47,500 nt of DNA from Pyrinomonadaceae bacterium (GCA_019694395.1 JAIBCC010000008.1:1-47500); one strand, 5' to 3'. Numbered from the stretch's first letter, positions 25,244-34,448 are shown. Notes: generated by a model not told the origin, from the letters alone. Numbers and translations: made by a program.

Positions 25244-26197
25244 ATGAAAATTTTTCACGACCTTAACAACGCCAATATTTTGCGTCCGACCTGTTTGACG
25301 CTGGGCGTTTTTGACGGCTTGCATCTGGGACATCAGGCGATTATGAAAACGGTAGTTGACCGCGCCGAAGCGACCAATTCGACACCGACGGTCATTACTT
25401 TTGATCCGCATCCGCGTTCGGTTTTGTCGCCGGAAAATGCGCCGCCTTTGCTCCAGACGCTTGACCAACGGCTTGCCGCCTTTGAATTTTTGGGCATTAA
25501 ACAAACGATTGTGATTCGTTTTGATCAGGAATTTGCCGCGATTGATGCCGACGAATTTTTGCGCGAAACAGTTCACGAAAGATTAAAGGCGAAAGAAGTT
25601 TATCTAGGCAAAGGTTTTGCATTTGGCAAAAACCGGTCAGGAAATATCGAACTTTTACGCAAAATTTCCAGCGATTTAGGCTTTTTTGCCAACGATGTTC
25701 CCGAAGTTCAATTGCGCGGAAATCGTATTTCATCCTCAAAAATCCGCCAATATTTACAGGACGGCGAAGTCAATCTGGCGCGGCGGATGTTGGGCAGACC
25801 TTACGGCGTTGAAGGTCAAATCATTCACGGATTTCATCGCGGACGCACGATTGGTTTTCCGACTGCCAATTTAAAACCTCAAAATCGGGTCGTGCCTAAA
25901 TTCGGCGTTTATGCAACGGCAACTTTAATTGATGATGTTTGGCGGCGCAGCATTACCAATGTTGGGGTCAGACCGACTTTTGAAGACGAAAAACAACCAT
26001 CAGTAGAAACTTATATTTTCGATTTTGAACGCGATCTATACGGTGATTCATTGCGTTTACGCTTTTTGTTCCGAATCCGGGATGAAAAAAGATTTAACGG
26101 CATTGACGAATTAAAAGCGCAAATCAAAAAGGATTGCGATGTAGCATTGGAATATTTTACACATCAAGGCGTGAAAAATATGCTGAAGGTGGTTTAA
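25244..26197 (+). CDS. ribF: Bifunctional riboflavin kinase / FAD synthetase
   Basis: 317 residues from the ATG at 25244; an upstream in-frame TTG at 25205 lies in the repeat arm and is unlikely. The N-terminal adenylyltransferase domain has LGVFDGLHLGHQAIM (nucleotide-binding GxFDGxHxGH) and ISSSKIRQYL. The C-terminal kinase has GRTIGFPTANL and GVYAT, with the conserved VGVRPTFE segment. It converts riboflavin to FMN and FAD. Its stop lies one base from the convergent anti-sigma gene. Confidence 0.95.
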   Translation: MKIFHDLNNANILRPTCLTLGVFDGLHLGHQAIMKTVVDRAEATNSTPTVITFDPHPRSVLSPENAPPLLQTLDQRLAAFEFLGIKQTIVIRFDQEFAAIDADEFLRETVHERLKAKEVYLGKGFAFGKNRSGNIELLRKISSDLGFFANDVPEVQLRGNRISSSKIRQYLQDGEVNLARRMLGRPYGVEGQIIHGFHRGRTIGFPTANLKPQNRVVPKFGVYATATLIDDVWRRSITNVGVRPTFEDEKQPSVETYIFDFERDLYGDSLRLRFLFRIRDEKRFNGIDELKAQIKKDCDVALEYFTHQGVKNMLKVV

Positions 26198-26198
26198 G

Positions 26199-27188
26199 TT
26201 ATTTCTCGACATTGAAATAATAGGAAGCAAATTCTTCGTTATCCGCCGAACTTATCAATGCGATTTCGTATGAACCGCGCTGTAAACTTTTAGCCGGAAC
26301 GCTGACGGAAACAGCAGTTTTCTTGCCGGATTTGGCGTTTGAACTGAGGATTGTGCCGCCGCCGACACTACGAACTACGATCTTGAAATCATCTTCCTGA
26401 AATTCTTTTTTGATCGGTAAAGTTAAATTGACGGTTTTTAGTTCCGGTGTCAGTTTTACTTTGGCTGCCGCGCCGCTTCCGCGTAATCCGGGCGAAAGAA
26501 CCAAGGCAATAAAAGTTCTTTGCGGTTGTTCGGGCGCGATTTGTTTATTTTGATTCTTTTCAATATCTTTTTGAATCTTTTCTTTTTGCTTTTCTAAATC
26601 TCGAATTTTATTTGCATCCTGTTCGGCTTTTTGTTTTTCTTCCTCTAATTTTTTCTCTAGATCGTCTTTTTCCTGTTGTTTCTGTTCAATGATTCTTTCG
26701 TCAATCGGTGTTGGAGTCGGAGTTTGCGTCTCAGGAACTTCGGGAACCGTAGCAATTTCGGGTGGTTTATTCAAATTACGGAAAACCCAAAAGCCAAATA
26801 AACAGAGCAGCAAAATCGAAGCGGCAGCCGTCCCTAAACGCATCGAAGCATTGGAAAAATCGAAAAAAACCACGATTGATTGCCAAAAACTTGGCGCGGT
26901 TTTTTCGGCTGTAATTTCGGTTGTTGCCTGCAAAAATGCTTCGGCAAAATCCGCTTTTTGCCGGTCGGCATTGGTTGCTAAAAACTTTTTCTCAAAGGCG
27001 GTTTTGTCGGTTGCCGAAAGATTTCCTTGTTTGTAGTCAAAATAAAGCTCGTCTTCCAACGCGTCAAGCTCCTCAAAAAACTCATCATCTGCGAGGAATT
27101 TTTCTTCGATGCTGTTTCGTTCCTCGTCAGATATTTCATCCAACAAGTAGCGTCGCATCATTTCATCTTTTTCGGTTACTAATTTCAT
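26199..27188 (-). CDS. Membrane anti-sigma factor with a coiled coil
   Basis: 329 residues. The acidic N-terminus (MRRYLLDEISDEERNSIEEKFLADDEFFEELDALEDEL) resembles the sigma-binding helices of anti-sigma factors and lacks a zinc-binding HxxxCxxC. One membrane segment lies near 117-137. A Pro/Thr linker is followed by a long Glu/Lys/Gln coiled coil (about 165-215), then a C-terminal extracytoplasmic beta domain. The sigma-factor gene lies immediately upstream on the same strand. A promoter-like motif shared with two secreted-protein genes precedes this gene, suggesting feedback control. Confidence 0.78.
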   Translation of the reverse strand: MKLVTEKDEMMRRYLLDEISDEERNSIEEKFLADDEFFEELDALEDELYFDYKQGNLSATDKTAFEKKFLATNADRQKADFAEAFLQATTEITAEKTAPSFWQSIVVFFDFSNASMRLGTAAASILLLCLFGFWVFRNLNKPPEIATVPEVPETQTPTPTPIDERIIEQKQQEKDDLEKKLEEEKQKAEQDANKIRDLEKQKEKIQKDIEKNQNKQIAPEQPQRTFIALVLSPGLRGSGAAAKVKLTPELKTVNLTLPIKKEFQEDDFKIVVRSVGGGTILSSNAKSGKKTAVSVSVPAKSLQRGSYEIALISSADNEEFASYYFNVEK

Positions 27189-27211
27189 ATTTCAAACTTC
27201 CCCTCAATAAC

Positions 27212-27238
27212 CTAATGTCAAAAAGGAAAAAGTATTTC
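27212..27238 (-). promoter_or_regulatory. Shared promoter-like motif, copy A (before the anti-sigma gene)
   Basis: On the minus strand GAAATACTTTTT, 9 bases, CATTAG. The last base of the motif is 23 bases before the anti-sigma ATG. The same 27-bp layout occurs at 28013-28039 and 32618-32644. A T-rich stretch precedes all three. Confidence 0.7.
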
Positions 27239-27308
27239 AGAAAAAATTTAACAAAAAGCACTTGACGATAAAATTTCCATAATTTTGCCAAACAAATTCA
27301 ATCAAAAA

Positions 27309-27923
27309 TCAAACATTCTTTATTGCAACACATCTGTCTGCACATTTTTCAAGGTCAACGCGCACACGACAGGCGCGGATCCGAAGCACATTAAGCGGAA
27401 CATTTTGTTCTTCCGCCATTCTTTTCCGCACATCTTTTTTGCTTTCGCCGTGGTGGTATCTGACGATAAATTGGCGCGTTTCGTCCGGCAGCTGGCGCAA
27501 ACAATTCCGCATACAATCAAATTTTGCGGCTTTGCGGGTTTCTTCGTAGTCTTCTTCTATTTTTTGCTGCGGACTATCGGTGGCAATGGTTACATTTTCA
27601 ATATCTTCGGTTTGATGTTTTTGTTCTTTGCGCCAAAACTCACGCAAAACATTTAAGGCTGTGCCATGAAAATACAGATAAGGTTTATCTTTTGATGCTT
27701 CGACATCTTCAGAAATGCGCCGCATCACCCGGTTGATAGTGACATCCGCATAATCATCTTCGGGACGGCAATTCCGCCATTTGAAAAGCTTGATCAGTTT
27801 TTGGCGGATTTTTTCGTATTCCTCACCCGCTTTTTCGCGGTCTGCGTCGAGCCATGACAACATCTTGTCAAATGCTTCGGGGGTAGGAGTCCAGTCTTTT
27901 TTCAGCAAACTTTTAGCTTCCAT
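27309..27923 (-). CDS. ECF-like RNA polymerase sigma factor
   Basis: 204 residues with region 2 (EKIRQKLIKLFKWRNCRPEDDYADVTINRVMRRI, then YFHGTALNVLREFWRKE) and region 4 (CLRQLPDETRQFIVRYHHGESKKDVRKRMAEE, then LRIRACRVRVDLEKC). No regions 1 or 3 are present. It is followed after 120 bases by the anti-sigma gene. No copy of the shared motif precedes it. A plain sigma70-like TTGTGA-N17-TAGATT lies upstream on the minus strand, so it is probably made constitutively. The stimulus is unknown. Confidence 0.85.
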   Translation of the reverse strand: MEAKSLLKKDWTPTPEAFDKMLSWLDADREKAGEEYEKIRQKLIKLFKWRNCRPEDDYADVTINRVMRRISEDVEASKDKPYLYFHGTALNVLREFWRKEQKHQTEDIENVTIATDSPQQKIEEDYEETRKAAKFDCMRNCLRQLPDETRQFIVRYHHGESKKDVRKRMAEEQNVPLNVLRIRACRVRVDLEKCADRCVAIKNV

Positions 27924-28012
27924 CTGAACTTTTGGGCTTTACAAAATTTGCTCTAATCTATCGCAAAACTACGATAATCACAAGGTTTTTTTATTGTTCA
28001 AAAATTTTTTTT

Positions 28013-28039
28013 GAAATACTTTTTTGAACTTGCCATTAG
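28013..28039 (+). promoter_or_regulatory. Shared promoter-like motif, copy B (before a secreted-protein gene)
   Basis: GAAATACTTTTT, 9 bases, CATTAG, ending 54 bases before the ATG at 28094. Spacing is identical to copies A and C. It lies in the divergent gap between the sigma gene and the secreted-protein gene. Confidence 0.72.
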
Positions 28040-28093
28040 CACCGTGGAGGACGAAAAAGTTCTTCGGAGAAACAAAGAGGAGAGAAAAATAAA

Positions 28094-28495
28094 ATGAAAA
28101 ACAATATCAACAAATTATTCGGAAAATTATTAGCAGTGGCATTTTTATTCGCAGTTTTTTCAATCGCATCATACGCACAATCGGCATCGGGTAAACTTTA
28201 TTATGTTCAAGGCGGTGCATTTTACGGAACGATTTATGCTTATAACGGCTCGCATTTTGAAATATACACGAACAACACAGTCATCAAAACCTTTACCAAT
28301 TCGTGTTCAGCAGTCAGCAGCGGCGGAGTTGCAGGAGTTCTCTGCACCTTCGGGCAATTCAGTAACGGTCAGCATAAATATTCAGGCTATGGTTATTTCT
28401 TCAAAAACGGTCTTGTTTATCTAAAATGGACAAATGAAAATATGGGTGCCTATTGGAGAAATATTGATACCGGCTGGTATGCGTTCAGACCGTAG
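28094..28495 (+). CDS. Small secreted protein, putative target of the sigma factor
   Basis: 133 residues with a signal peptide (KLLAVAFLFAVFSIASYAQ). The mature part is rich in Tyr, Gly and Asn with strands such as KLYYVQGGAFYGTIYAYNGSHFEIYTNN and KYSGYGYFFKNGLVYLKWTNENMG, and has two Cys (probably a disulfide) near the middle. GAGGAG precedes the start. The shared promoter-like motif is copy B. No family is recognised. Confidence 0.7.
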   Translation: MKNNINKLFGKLLAVAFLFAVFSIASYAQSASGKLYYVQGGAFYGTIYAYNGSHFEIYTNNTVIKTFTNSCSAVSSGGVAGVLCTFGQFSNGQHKYSGYGYFFKNGLVYLKWTNENMGAYWRNIDTGWYAFRP

Positions 28496-28619
28496 ATATG
28501 AAAAAGGATTGAAAACAAGAGCGGTTGGATTTGAAAATTCAATCGCTCAAAAGATTTTTTGATAAATTCGGGAAAATTTCATATAAATTTCGTTACTTTT
28601 CCCACGATAAATTGATATG

Positions 28620-28758
28620 AGTTACGCAGTTGAAAAAATATATTCACAGGGATAGACAGGATGGACAGGGATTTTCTAGTTTTTTATGTGAATTTTAATT
28701 ATCCCTTTTATCCCCTTAATCCCTGTGAATATTACCCTTTGCTATCAACTGCGTAACT
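28620..28758. repeat. Nested intergenic inverted-repeat element 6
   Basis: An outer pair AGTTACGCAGTTGA (28620-28633) and TCAACTGCGTAACT (28745-28758), and an inner pair ATATTCACAGGGAT (28640-28653) and ATCCCTGTGAATAT (28719-28732), both perfect at 14 bp. Between them GACAGGAT and GACAGGGAT units face TTATCCC and TTATCCCC units. Confidence 0.85.
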
Positions 28759-28791
28759 TCTTATTGAAATATCAAAATCGAGGTAAAAACC

Positions 28792-29247
28792 ATGAAAAGT
28801 AAAATTATTTTTTTAACGTTTCTGTTTTTAACGCTTGCAGCGACTATTTTTGCTCAGGACGATAATTTGACCGGAAAAGTCGTTGATGCAGTCAGCCGGA
28901 AAGAAATCGGAAAAGCTGAGATCATTACGACCTCTGACAACTTTGGGTTTTATGTCAAAATGTGGCTGAATGACTCAAAACTTCGCATCATCCGCCCGAA
29001 TTCGGGTTCACGGACAACCACGATGAATTGTTCTTTCAGAGAATACAAAGTTAGTGCGAGCGATCCCAAAAATCAGGACAGTTGGGAAGAAATCGGCTCC
29101 GGAACTGCAACTCTGCAAACGCCGGTCGGAAGTAGCGGCGATGTGGAAAAAATGCTTGGCTCAATGACGCTGACAGAAAAAATTGTCAATGACAAAGAGG
29201 TAAAAGTTACCGAAAGAGCGCAGAAATTTGAGATAATCTTTGAATAA
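28792..29247 (+). CDS. Secreted protein of unknown function
   Basis: 151 residues with a signal peptide ending at FLTLAATIFAQ. The mature chain begins DDNLTGKVVDAVSRKEIGKAEIITTSDN and has strands rich in Thr and Ser. GAGG lies before the ATG. It ends 17 bases before the TPR-CHAT gene on the same strand, so the two are probably one operon and may interact outside the cytoplasm. Confidence 0.62.
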   Translation: MKSKIIFLTFLFLTLAATIFAQDDNLTGKVVDAVSRKEIGKAEIITTSDNFGFYVKMWLNDSKLRIIRPNSGSRTTTMNCSFREYKVSASDPKNQDSWEEIGSGTATLQTPVGSSGDVEKMLGSMTLTEKIVNDKEVKVTERAQKFEIIFE

Positions 29248-29263
29248 ATTTAGGAGATTGGAA

Positions 29264-32200
29264 ATGAGAGTTTTGAGTAAAACATTTTTCGCCGTTTTGT
29301 TGGTAGGAGTAACTTGTAGTTTTCTCAAAGCTCAAACTGTTTCTCTACTTGAACTTAACAAACCGATTGAGCGTGAAATTTCCGTTGGACAAACGCACAT
29401 TTATGAAATCAAAGTTGAAAAAGATAAATTTATTTCCATCATCGTTGACCAAAAAGGCGCAGATGTGGCAATTAAATTTGGCTCTCTCGAATTTGATAAT
29501 CCTAATATTAAACGCGGCGTTGAGCAGATTTTCTATGTCTCGCCAACGACCGGAAATTTACGTTTAGAAATCAAAGGAAAGGAAACGGGACGTTACGAAG
29601 TTCAACTTGAAAGTTATCGAAACCCGACTCCGGACGATGTTAAGCGGATGGAAGTTGAACGGGCATTTCTGGAAGCCGAAAAACTAAGTGCGGCTTCCAA
29701 TTTCGCCCAAGCTCTTGCCAAATATGAGGAAGCCTATCAGCTTATCAACGGACTTAAAGATACTTTTCAGGAAGCAACGATTCTATTTAGTTTGGGGAAA
29801 ACTCACAAAGCACTAGGTAATGCCGAAAAATCCGCTCAATATTTTGCTAATGCTCTGACTCTTTTTCAATCAGCCGGTAGCTGGGATGATCTGTTCAGAA
29901 ATCTGGCTCCGCTCTATGTTTTGATGGGCGGAAAAGAGCAAACTTATACTTATTTGGCGGGCGCAATTCCATTGGTTGAGGCTTTGAAAAATGAAAGACT
30001 TGAGGCAATTTTACTTTCGGCTCTGGCAAAAGTCTGCCGTGATCTGAATCAAGCGGAAAAGGCTTCGGATTTTACTCAAAAAGCCCTTGAACTCTTTCGC
30101 ATTACAGGAAAAAGAGGCGCAGAAGTTTTTAATTTGACCGAAATTGCGGATGGCGATTTGTCTCTGGAAGATAAAAAACGGGCGATTGATTATCTAAATC
30201 AGGCAATTCTTCTTTCGCAAGGTGCAAGCGATAAGTCTTTAGAAGTCAGTCTTTTATTTGGTATCGCTTATATTTACAATTCGATTGACGAACCGCAAAA
30301 AGCCCTAAATTATTTAAACAAAACCCTACCGCTCTGGCGCGAGGTCAAAGACAAAAACGGTGAAGCCTATTCGCTCAATTTTATCGGCGGGACATACGCA
30401 AGTTTAGGAGATTTTTCATTGGCGCGGGATTATTTGGAACAATCTCTTACTTTAATCAGGCAAACAAATGATTTACGAGGCGAAGCTCACACGATGTCAA
30501 CGCTTGGAACAATCGAACAGCGTTTAGGTAATAATGAAAAAGCCATTGACTATCATCAAAAAGCCTTACAAATTTTTCAGCAAACAGGCGAAAAGATCGG
30601 CGAAGCGAATGCGTTGTCTAATCTTGCGGGAATCTTTTGGTTCAAAGGCGACAAAACAAAAGCCGTTGAAAATTATGAAAAATCGCTTGCCATCTATCAA
30701 AATTTGAAGTTTCGCCAGGGTGAAGCCGAAACACTCAGCAGTCTTGGTTTTATCTATGAAATTTCGGGAAATAACGATAAAGCTCTCACAAATCACAATT
30801 TAGCTCTTCAAAATTATCGTTTATTAGGCAGTCAATCGGGCGAAATATGGTCGCTTTACGGGATTGCACGAGTAGATTATATTCGCGGAAATTTTGATGA
30901 ATCTTTGACAAAAACCGAAGCCGCAATAAATTTGATCGAAAATATTCGCAGTCGAATTGCCAGCAATGAATTGCGGACTTCGTATCTTTCAAATTATCAA
31001 AGTCTCTACAAATTCTACATTGATCTGTTGATGCAGGTTAATAAACAGAAACCGAATAACGGGTTTGATGCCAAGGCTTTGCAGGTCAGCGAACGCGCCC
31101 GCGCCAGAGGTTTGCTTGATATTTTGAACGAAGCCCGCGCCGATATTCGACAGGGAATTGAGCCGGGTTTGCTCGAACGCGAACGAAATCTACAAAAGCA
31201 ATTAAATGCTAAAGATGCTGAGCGAAAAAGAGCGTCAACACCACCGCAAATCGAAAAAGTCGAGCAAGAAATCCGTAAATTGACCGCTGATTATCAACTT
31301 TTAGAAGTTGAAATCAAACAAAAAAGTCCGCGCTATTCTGCCCTGACTCAGCCGCAACCGGTTGGATTAAAAGAAATTCAGGCGATACTTGATGCTGACA
31401 CGGTTCTACTCGAGTATTCACTTGGCGAAACCAACAGTTATTTGTGGCTGGTTTCCCAAAATTCGCTTAAAACCTTTATTTTACCAAAACAGGAGATCAT
31501 CGAAAATCAGGCGCGGCTTTTTTACGAAGCGGTCAAAACCTCAGATGATGAGCAAAAAGCAAATAAAATAGTATCGGAATTGAGTAAAATCTTACTTACT
31601 CCAATTTCTTCCGAATTGGGAAATAAACGGCTTTTGATCGTTCCGGACGGTGCGCTCAGCTACATTCCTTTTGCGGCTTTACAAATTCCCAATTCTCCAT
31701 CTCCGACTCCGCTAATTGTAAATAATGAAATAGTTTACATCCCGTCAGCTTCGGCTTTATCTGCACTTAGGAATGAGGCGAACGGACGAATTTCTCCGCC
31801 AAAAGCAGTTGCGGTTTTAGCCGATCCGGTCTTTGATGCAGCCGATTCGCGGGTTAGTTCAACTGCCGCTCAAACTACAAATTCAAATAATTCAACCCTC
31901 AAAACCGCACAAAGAGATGCGGGATTTGACAATTCGCAACCGTTGCCGAGATTGCCCAAAACCCGCGCCGAAGCTACCACCATTACTGAGCTTGCAGCAA
32001 ATATGGAGAAGAAAATTGCGATAGATTTTGACGCGAATCGGGCTACTGTGACCAGTTCCGATATGTCGAATTATCGAATAATTCATTTTGCAACACATGG
32101 TTTGCTTAATTCACAGCATCCCGAATTTTCGGGCATCGCATTGTCAATGGTTAACGAAAAAGGTCAGCCGCAGGACGGATTTTTGCGATTGCACGAAGTT

Positions 32201-32524
32201 TATAATTTAAAGCTTCCGGCGGATTTGGTGGTTTTAAGCGCCTGCCAAACCGCGCTTGGTAAAGAGATTCGCGGCGAAGGTTTGGTCGGACTGACACGCG
32301 GGTTTATGTATGCAGGCGCGCAAAGAGTGGTGGCAAGTCTCTGGATGGTGGATGATCTGGCGACTGCCCGTTTAATGAAAAATTTTTATCAGGGAATGTT
32401 GGGCGAAAGGAAACTGACTCCGGCTGCCGCCTTGCGCGAGGCTCAAATCGCAATGTGGAAAAGCAAAGGTTTTTCTGCTCCTTTTTACTGGGCAGCTTTT
32501 ACTTTACAAGGTGAATGGAAGTAA
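29264..32524 (+). CDS. Secreted TPR-CHAT caspase-like protease
   Basis: 1086 residues from the ATG at 29264, behind AGGAGA; an earlier in-frame TTG lacks a site. A signal peptide (VLSKTFFAVLLVGVTCSFLKAQ) leads to a PPC-like beta domain (residues about 30-120). Then come about ten TPR units, a coiled-coil linker, and a C-terminal CHAT domain with H945 in FATHG and C994 in LSACQT, the caspase-type dyad. Both catalytic residues are present, so activity is likely. The exported location is unlike cytoplasmic CHAT effectors. The substrate and trigger are unknown. Confidence 0.9.
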   Translation: MRVLSKTFFAVLLVGVTCSFLKAQTVSLLELNKPIEREISVGQTHIYEIKVEKDKFISIIVDQKGADVAIKFGSLEFDNPNIKRGVEQIFYVSPTTGNLRLEIKGKETGRYEVQLESYRNPTPDDVKRMEVERAFLEAEKLSAASNFAQALAKYEEAYQLINGLKDTFQEATILFSLGKTHKALGNAEKSAQYFANALTLFQSAGSWDDLFRNLAPLYVLMGGKEQTYTYLAGAIPLVEALKNERLEAILLSALAKVCRDLNQAEKASDFTQKALELFRITGKRGAEVFNLTEIADGDLSLEDKKRAIDYLNQAILLSQGASDKSLEVSLLFGIAYIYNSIDEPQKALNYLNKTLPLWREVKDKNGEAYSLNFIGGTYASLGDFSLARDYLEQSLTLIRQTNDLRGEAHTMSTLGTIEQRLGNNEKAIDYHQKALQIFQQTGEKIGEANALSNLAGIFWFKGDKTKAVENYEKSLAIYQNLKFRQGEAETLSSLGFIYEISGNNDKALTNHNLALQNYRLLGSQSGEIWSLYGIARVDYIRGNFDESLTKTEAAINLIENIRSRIASNELRTSYLSNYQSLYKFYIDLLMQVNKQKPNNGFDAKALQVSERARARGLLDILNEARADIRQGIEPGLLERERNLQKQLNAKDAERKRASTPPQIEKVEQEIRKLTADYQLLEVEIKQKSPRYSALTQPQPVGLKEIQAILDADTVLLEYSLGETNSYLWLVSQNSLKTFILPKQEIIENQARLFYEAVKTSDDEQKANKIVSELSKILLTPISSELGNKRLLIVPDGALSYIPFAALQIPNSPSPTPLIVNNEIVYIPSASALSALRNEANGRISPPKAVAVLADPVFDAADSRVSSTAAQTTNSNNSTLKTAQRDAGFDNSQPLPRLPKTRAEATTITELAANMEKKIAIDFDANRATVTSSDMSNYRIIHFATHGLLNSQHPEFSGIALSMVNEKGQPQDGFLRLHEVYNLKLPADLVVLSACQTALGKEIRGEGLVGLTRGFMYAGAQRVVASLWMVDDLATARLMKNFYQGMLGERKLTPAAALREAQIAMWKSKGFSAPFYWAAFTLQGEWK

Positions 32525-32617
32525 AAAGGCAAAAGGTAAAAGACAAAAAATAAATCGTTGATAAATAAGGAGTTACTTCTACTGCAAAATTATTTTCATT
32601 TTTTTTCATTTTTTTCT

Positions 32618-32644
32618 GAAATACTTTTTAAATTTCGACATTAG
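32618..32644 (+). promoter_or_regulatory. Shared promoter-like motif, copy C
   Basis: GAAATACTTTTT, 9 bases, CATTAG, ending 57 bases before the ATG at 32702. It sits in the 177-base gap after the TPR-CHAT gene, which also carries a short AAAAGGTAAAAG-rich stretch. Confidence 0.72.
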
Positions 32645-32701
32645 CAATATGTAAGGCGGTTGAAGCCACTCAAAGAAAGTTGAAAAGGAAGGAAAAAGAC
32701 A

Positions 32702-33325
32702 ATGACTAAACAAACAACATTATTCGCAATTATTTTTTCAATCGTATTTTTTATCGCTGCCCAAAATTCATTTGCCCAATGCGGTGGTTTACTTGGTGTT
32801 CAAATGGGCGGTTCAGGACAAAATCAAAATTGTCCGCAACAACCACAAAACCCCAATGTTGATCCCGGCAAACGCACGGTTCACATTACTGATAGTCGTG
32901 CTGCTGAAATTTATCGCGCCCAACAAAATAATCAAAGATATTTGATAACCTTGCAAAGCTATTACGAAAACGGTTTGTTATGCGAAGAACGCGCTTGGGT
33001 TGGCGGAGCAACTTTCGCAGGAGATTCAAGTCAAGTTGTAGTTTCAGTCGGTGCAACCAAAAAGGTTTGCTACAATCCGGCACAACCTACTTATTCATCG
33101 CAACAAGTTAATCAGTTTGAAGCTCAAATAGATTCTTTTACCAACGCCTATTATCAATGGCATAAATACGCAGAAAGTTGTGCTGCCTATATCAATCAAT
33201 ACCGCAACAATCCGCAAGCCGTCGCCTATGGACAAAGCGAATTGAACAGAGCGCAACAATGGCAAACTTACTATCAAAATTCAATCACGAATTATCGCAA
33301 TGCAATCAACCAAGTTGCTCCGTAG
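32702..33325 (+). CDS. Secreted Gln/Asn-rich protein, putative target of the sigma factor
   Basis: 207 residues. A signal peptide ends at AAQNSFAQ. The mature chain starts CGGLLGVQMGGSGQNQNCPQQ and is Gln, Asn and Tyr rich throughout (YYQWHKYAESCAAYINQYRNN). Four Cys could form disulfides. It is followed by a strong terminator at 33349-33377. The shared promoter-like motif is copy C. No family is recognised. Confidence 0.7.
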   Translation: MTKQTTLFAIIFSIVFFIAAQNSFAQCGGLLGVQMGGSGQNQNCPQQPQNPNVDPGKRTVHITDSRAAEIYRAQQNNQRYLITLQSYYENGLLCEERAWVGGATFAGDSSQVVVSVGATKKVCYNPAQPTYSSQQVNQFEAQIDSFTNAYYQWHKYAESCAAYINQYRNNPQAVAYGQSELNRAQQWQTYYQNSITNYRNAINQVAP

Positions 33326-33348
33326 TAGAAAAAAGTAAGATCAAAATG

Positions 33349-33377
33349 AAAAGGGTGGATTTGCTCCACCCTTTTTT
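33349..33377. terminator. Bidirectional intrinsic terminator
   Basis: AAAAGGGTGGA (33349-33359), 5-nt loop, TCCACCCTTTT (33365-33375), then TT. A-tract and T-tract flank the stem, so it works on both strands. It overlaps the stop codon of the convergent minus-strand gene. Confidence 0.88.
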
Positions 33378-34437
33378 AGTCAAAATATTCTATTTTTCGA
33401 TGTATTATTACAGTTCTGTTCATCATTTGTGCTATTTCTTTGTGGAAAAAATGATGACTGGTCGTTTTCTTTGTCCAATTATTTTTATTGTCGTATTCGT
33501 ATTCGTTCACCTCTTTGTGAAAATTCGTTAATTCCTCTGTTTTGTTATTTTTATCATCGTATTTGAATAGACTTCGGCTCTCTTCTTTAAGAAACAAAAA
33601 AGATTTTACTTCAACTTTTCGCCCTTGATTGTCATACAAAATTTTTTTTCCGGTAAAAGGCGAGTTATAAATCAAACAGCGAATTCCTTTTCTAAATTTA
33701 CCTCTCAAACAAAGGCGAATAAACGCCAGCAGCGAAAAAAGAAAATATCTTAAGTTTTTCAAGATCGGAAACAGAATTTCTTGCCATTTTTTTAGGTTAT
33801 CTGGTGGAAAACTTGAATCACTTCCGAAAATTGCGACTTCTGATGGCTGATCATTTGCATTGTAATCTACGAATATTCTTCCGATAATTTTGCCTTGAGA
33901 ATTGTAAAATAAACGCTTCACCAAATTGTTTTTGGCATTATAAATTTCCTTTGATTTTTGAACCTCTATGCCGGAAAAACAGAGATTAACGCCTTGTGAA
34001 AGCGACAGATTAAAATCAGAGATAGGGGGTCCGTTGTTAAGGATTTCAGAATAATTTATCTCTTCAATTCGGAAGCCGTCTTTGGTAAAAATGGGTTTAA
34101 AAACAGTCTCTTGATTTTTTTTGAAATCATAAAACTTTTGTTCAATTTCTCGTCCGTTTAAGTCATAGAAAAATTCGCCTTTATTTTGTAAAACCTTATC
34201 CTGAAAGTGTTGAGTTTCAATTTTACGGTTGTTTGAATCGAATTTATAAATCGTTTTGGTTGATTGATGATTAGGAAATGAGTAAGAGGATTCAAGCAGA
34301 TTTTTTGATTCGTCAAAAAGTAAAGTTGAGGTAGATTCAAGCCTTTCGGAAGTCTTCCCATTTTTTTCAGAATAAGATACCGTTTTAGCTTCAACCCGTT
34401 TTACTGCACCGTTTAGACCAAGAAGCTCTGCGTTCAT
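33376..34437 (-). CDS. YD/RHS-repeat-like protein of unknown function
   Basis: 353 residues from the ATG at 34437; an upstream in-frame TTG at 34473 would overlap lpxC. About six repeats of the type YD-NGR--E are seen (FYDLNGREIEQKFY, YDNQGRKVEVKSFL, KYDDKNNKTEELTNF), as in RHS-like or MORN-like beta-strand proteins. There is no signal peptide or toxin domain. It follows lpxC by 11 bases on the same strand, so co-transcription is likely. The function is unknown. Confidence 0.55.
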   Translation of the reverse strand: MNAELLGLNGAVKRVEAKTVSYSEKNGKTSERLESTSTLLFDESKNLLESSYSFPNHQSTKTIYKFDSNNRKIETQHFQDKVLQNKGEFFYDLNGREIEQKFYDFKKNQETVFKPIFTKDGFRIEEINYSEILNNGPPISDFNLSLSQGVNLCFSGIEVQKSKEIYNAKNNLVKRLFYNSQGKIIGRIFVDYNANDQPSEVAIFGSDSSFPPDNLKKWQEILFPILKNLRYFLFSLLAFIRLCLRGKFRKGIRCLIYNSPFTGKKILYDNQGRKVEVKSFLFLKEESRSLFKYDDKNNKTEELTNFHKEVNEYEYDNKNNWTKKTTSHHFFHKEIAQMMNRTVIIHRKIEYFD

Positions 34438-34448
34438 CTCAATTGATT

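Noticed and set aside
32521..32560. The AAAAGGTAAAAG-rich stretch after the TPR-CHAT gene (and a like one at 42430-42450) as more inverted-repeat elements
   Set aside because: No complementary arm was found near either; they may be half elements but cannot be supported.
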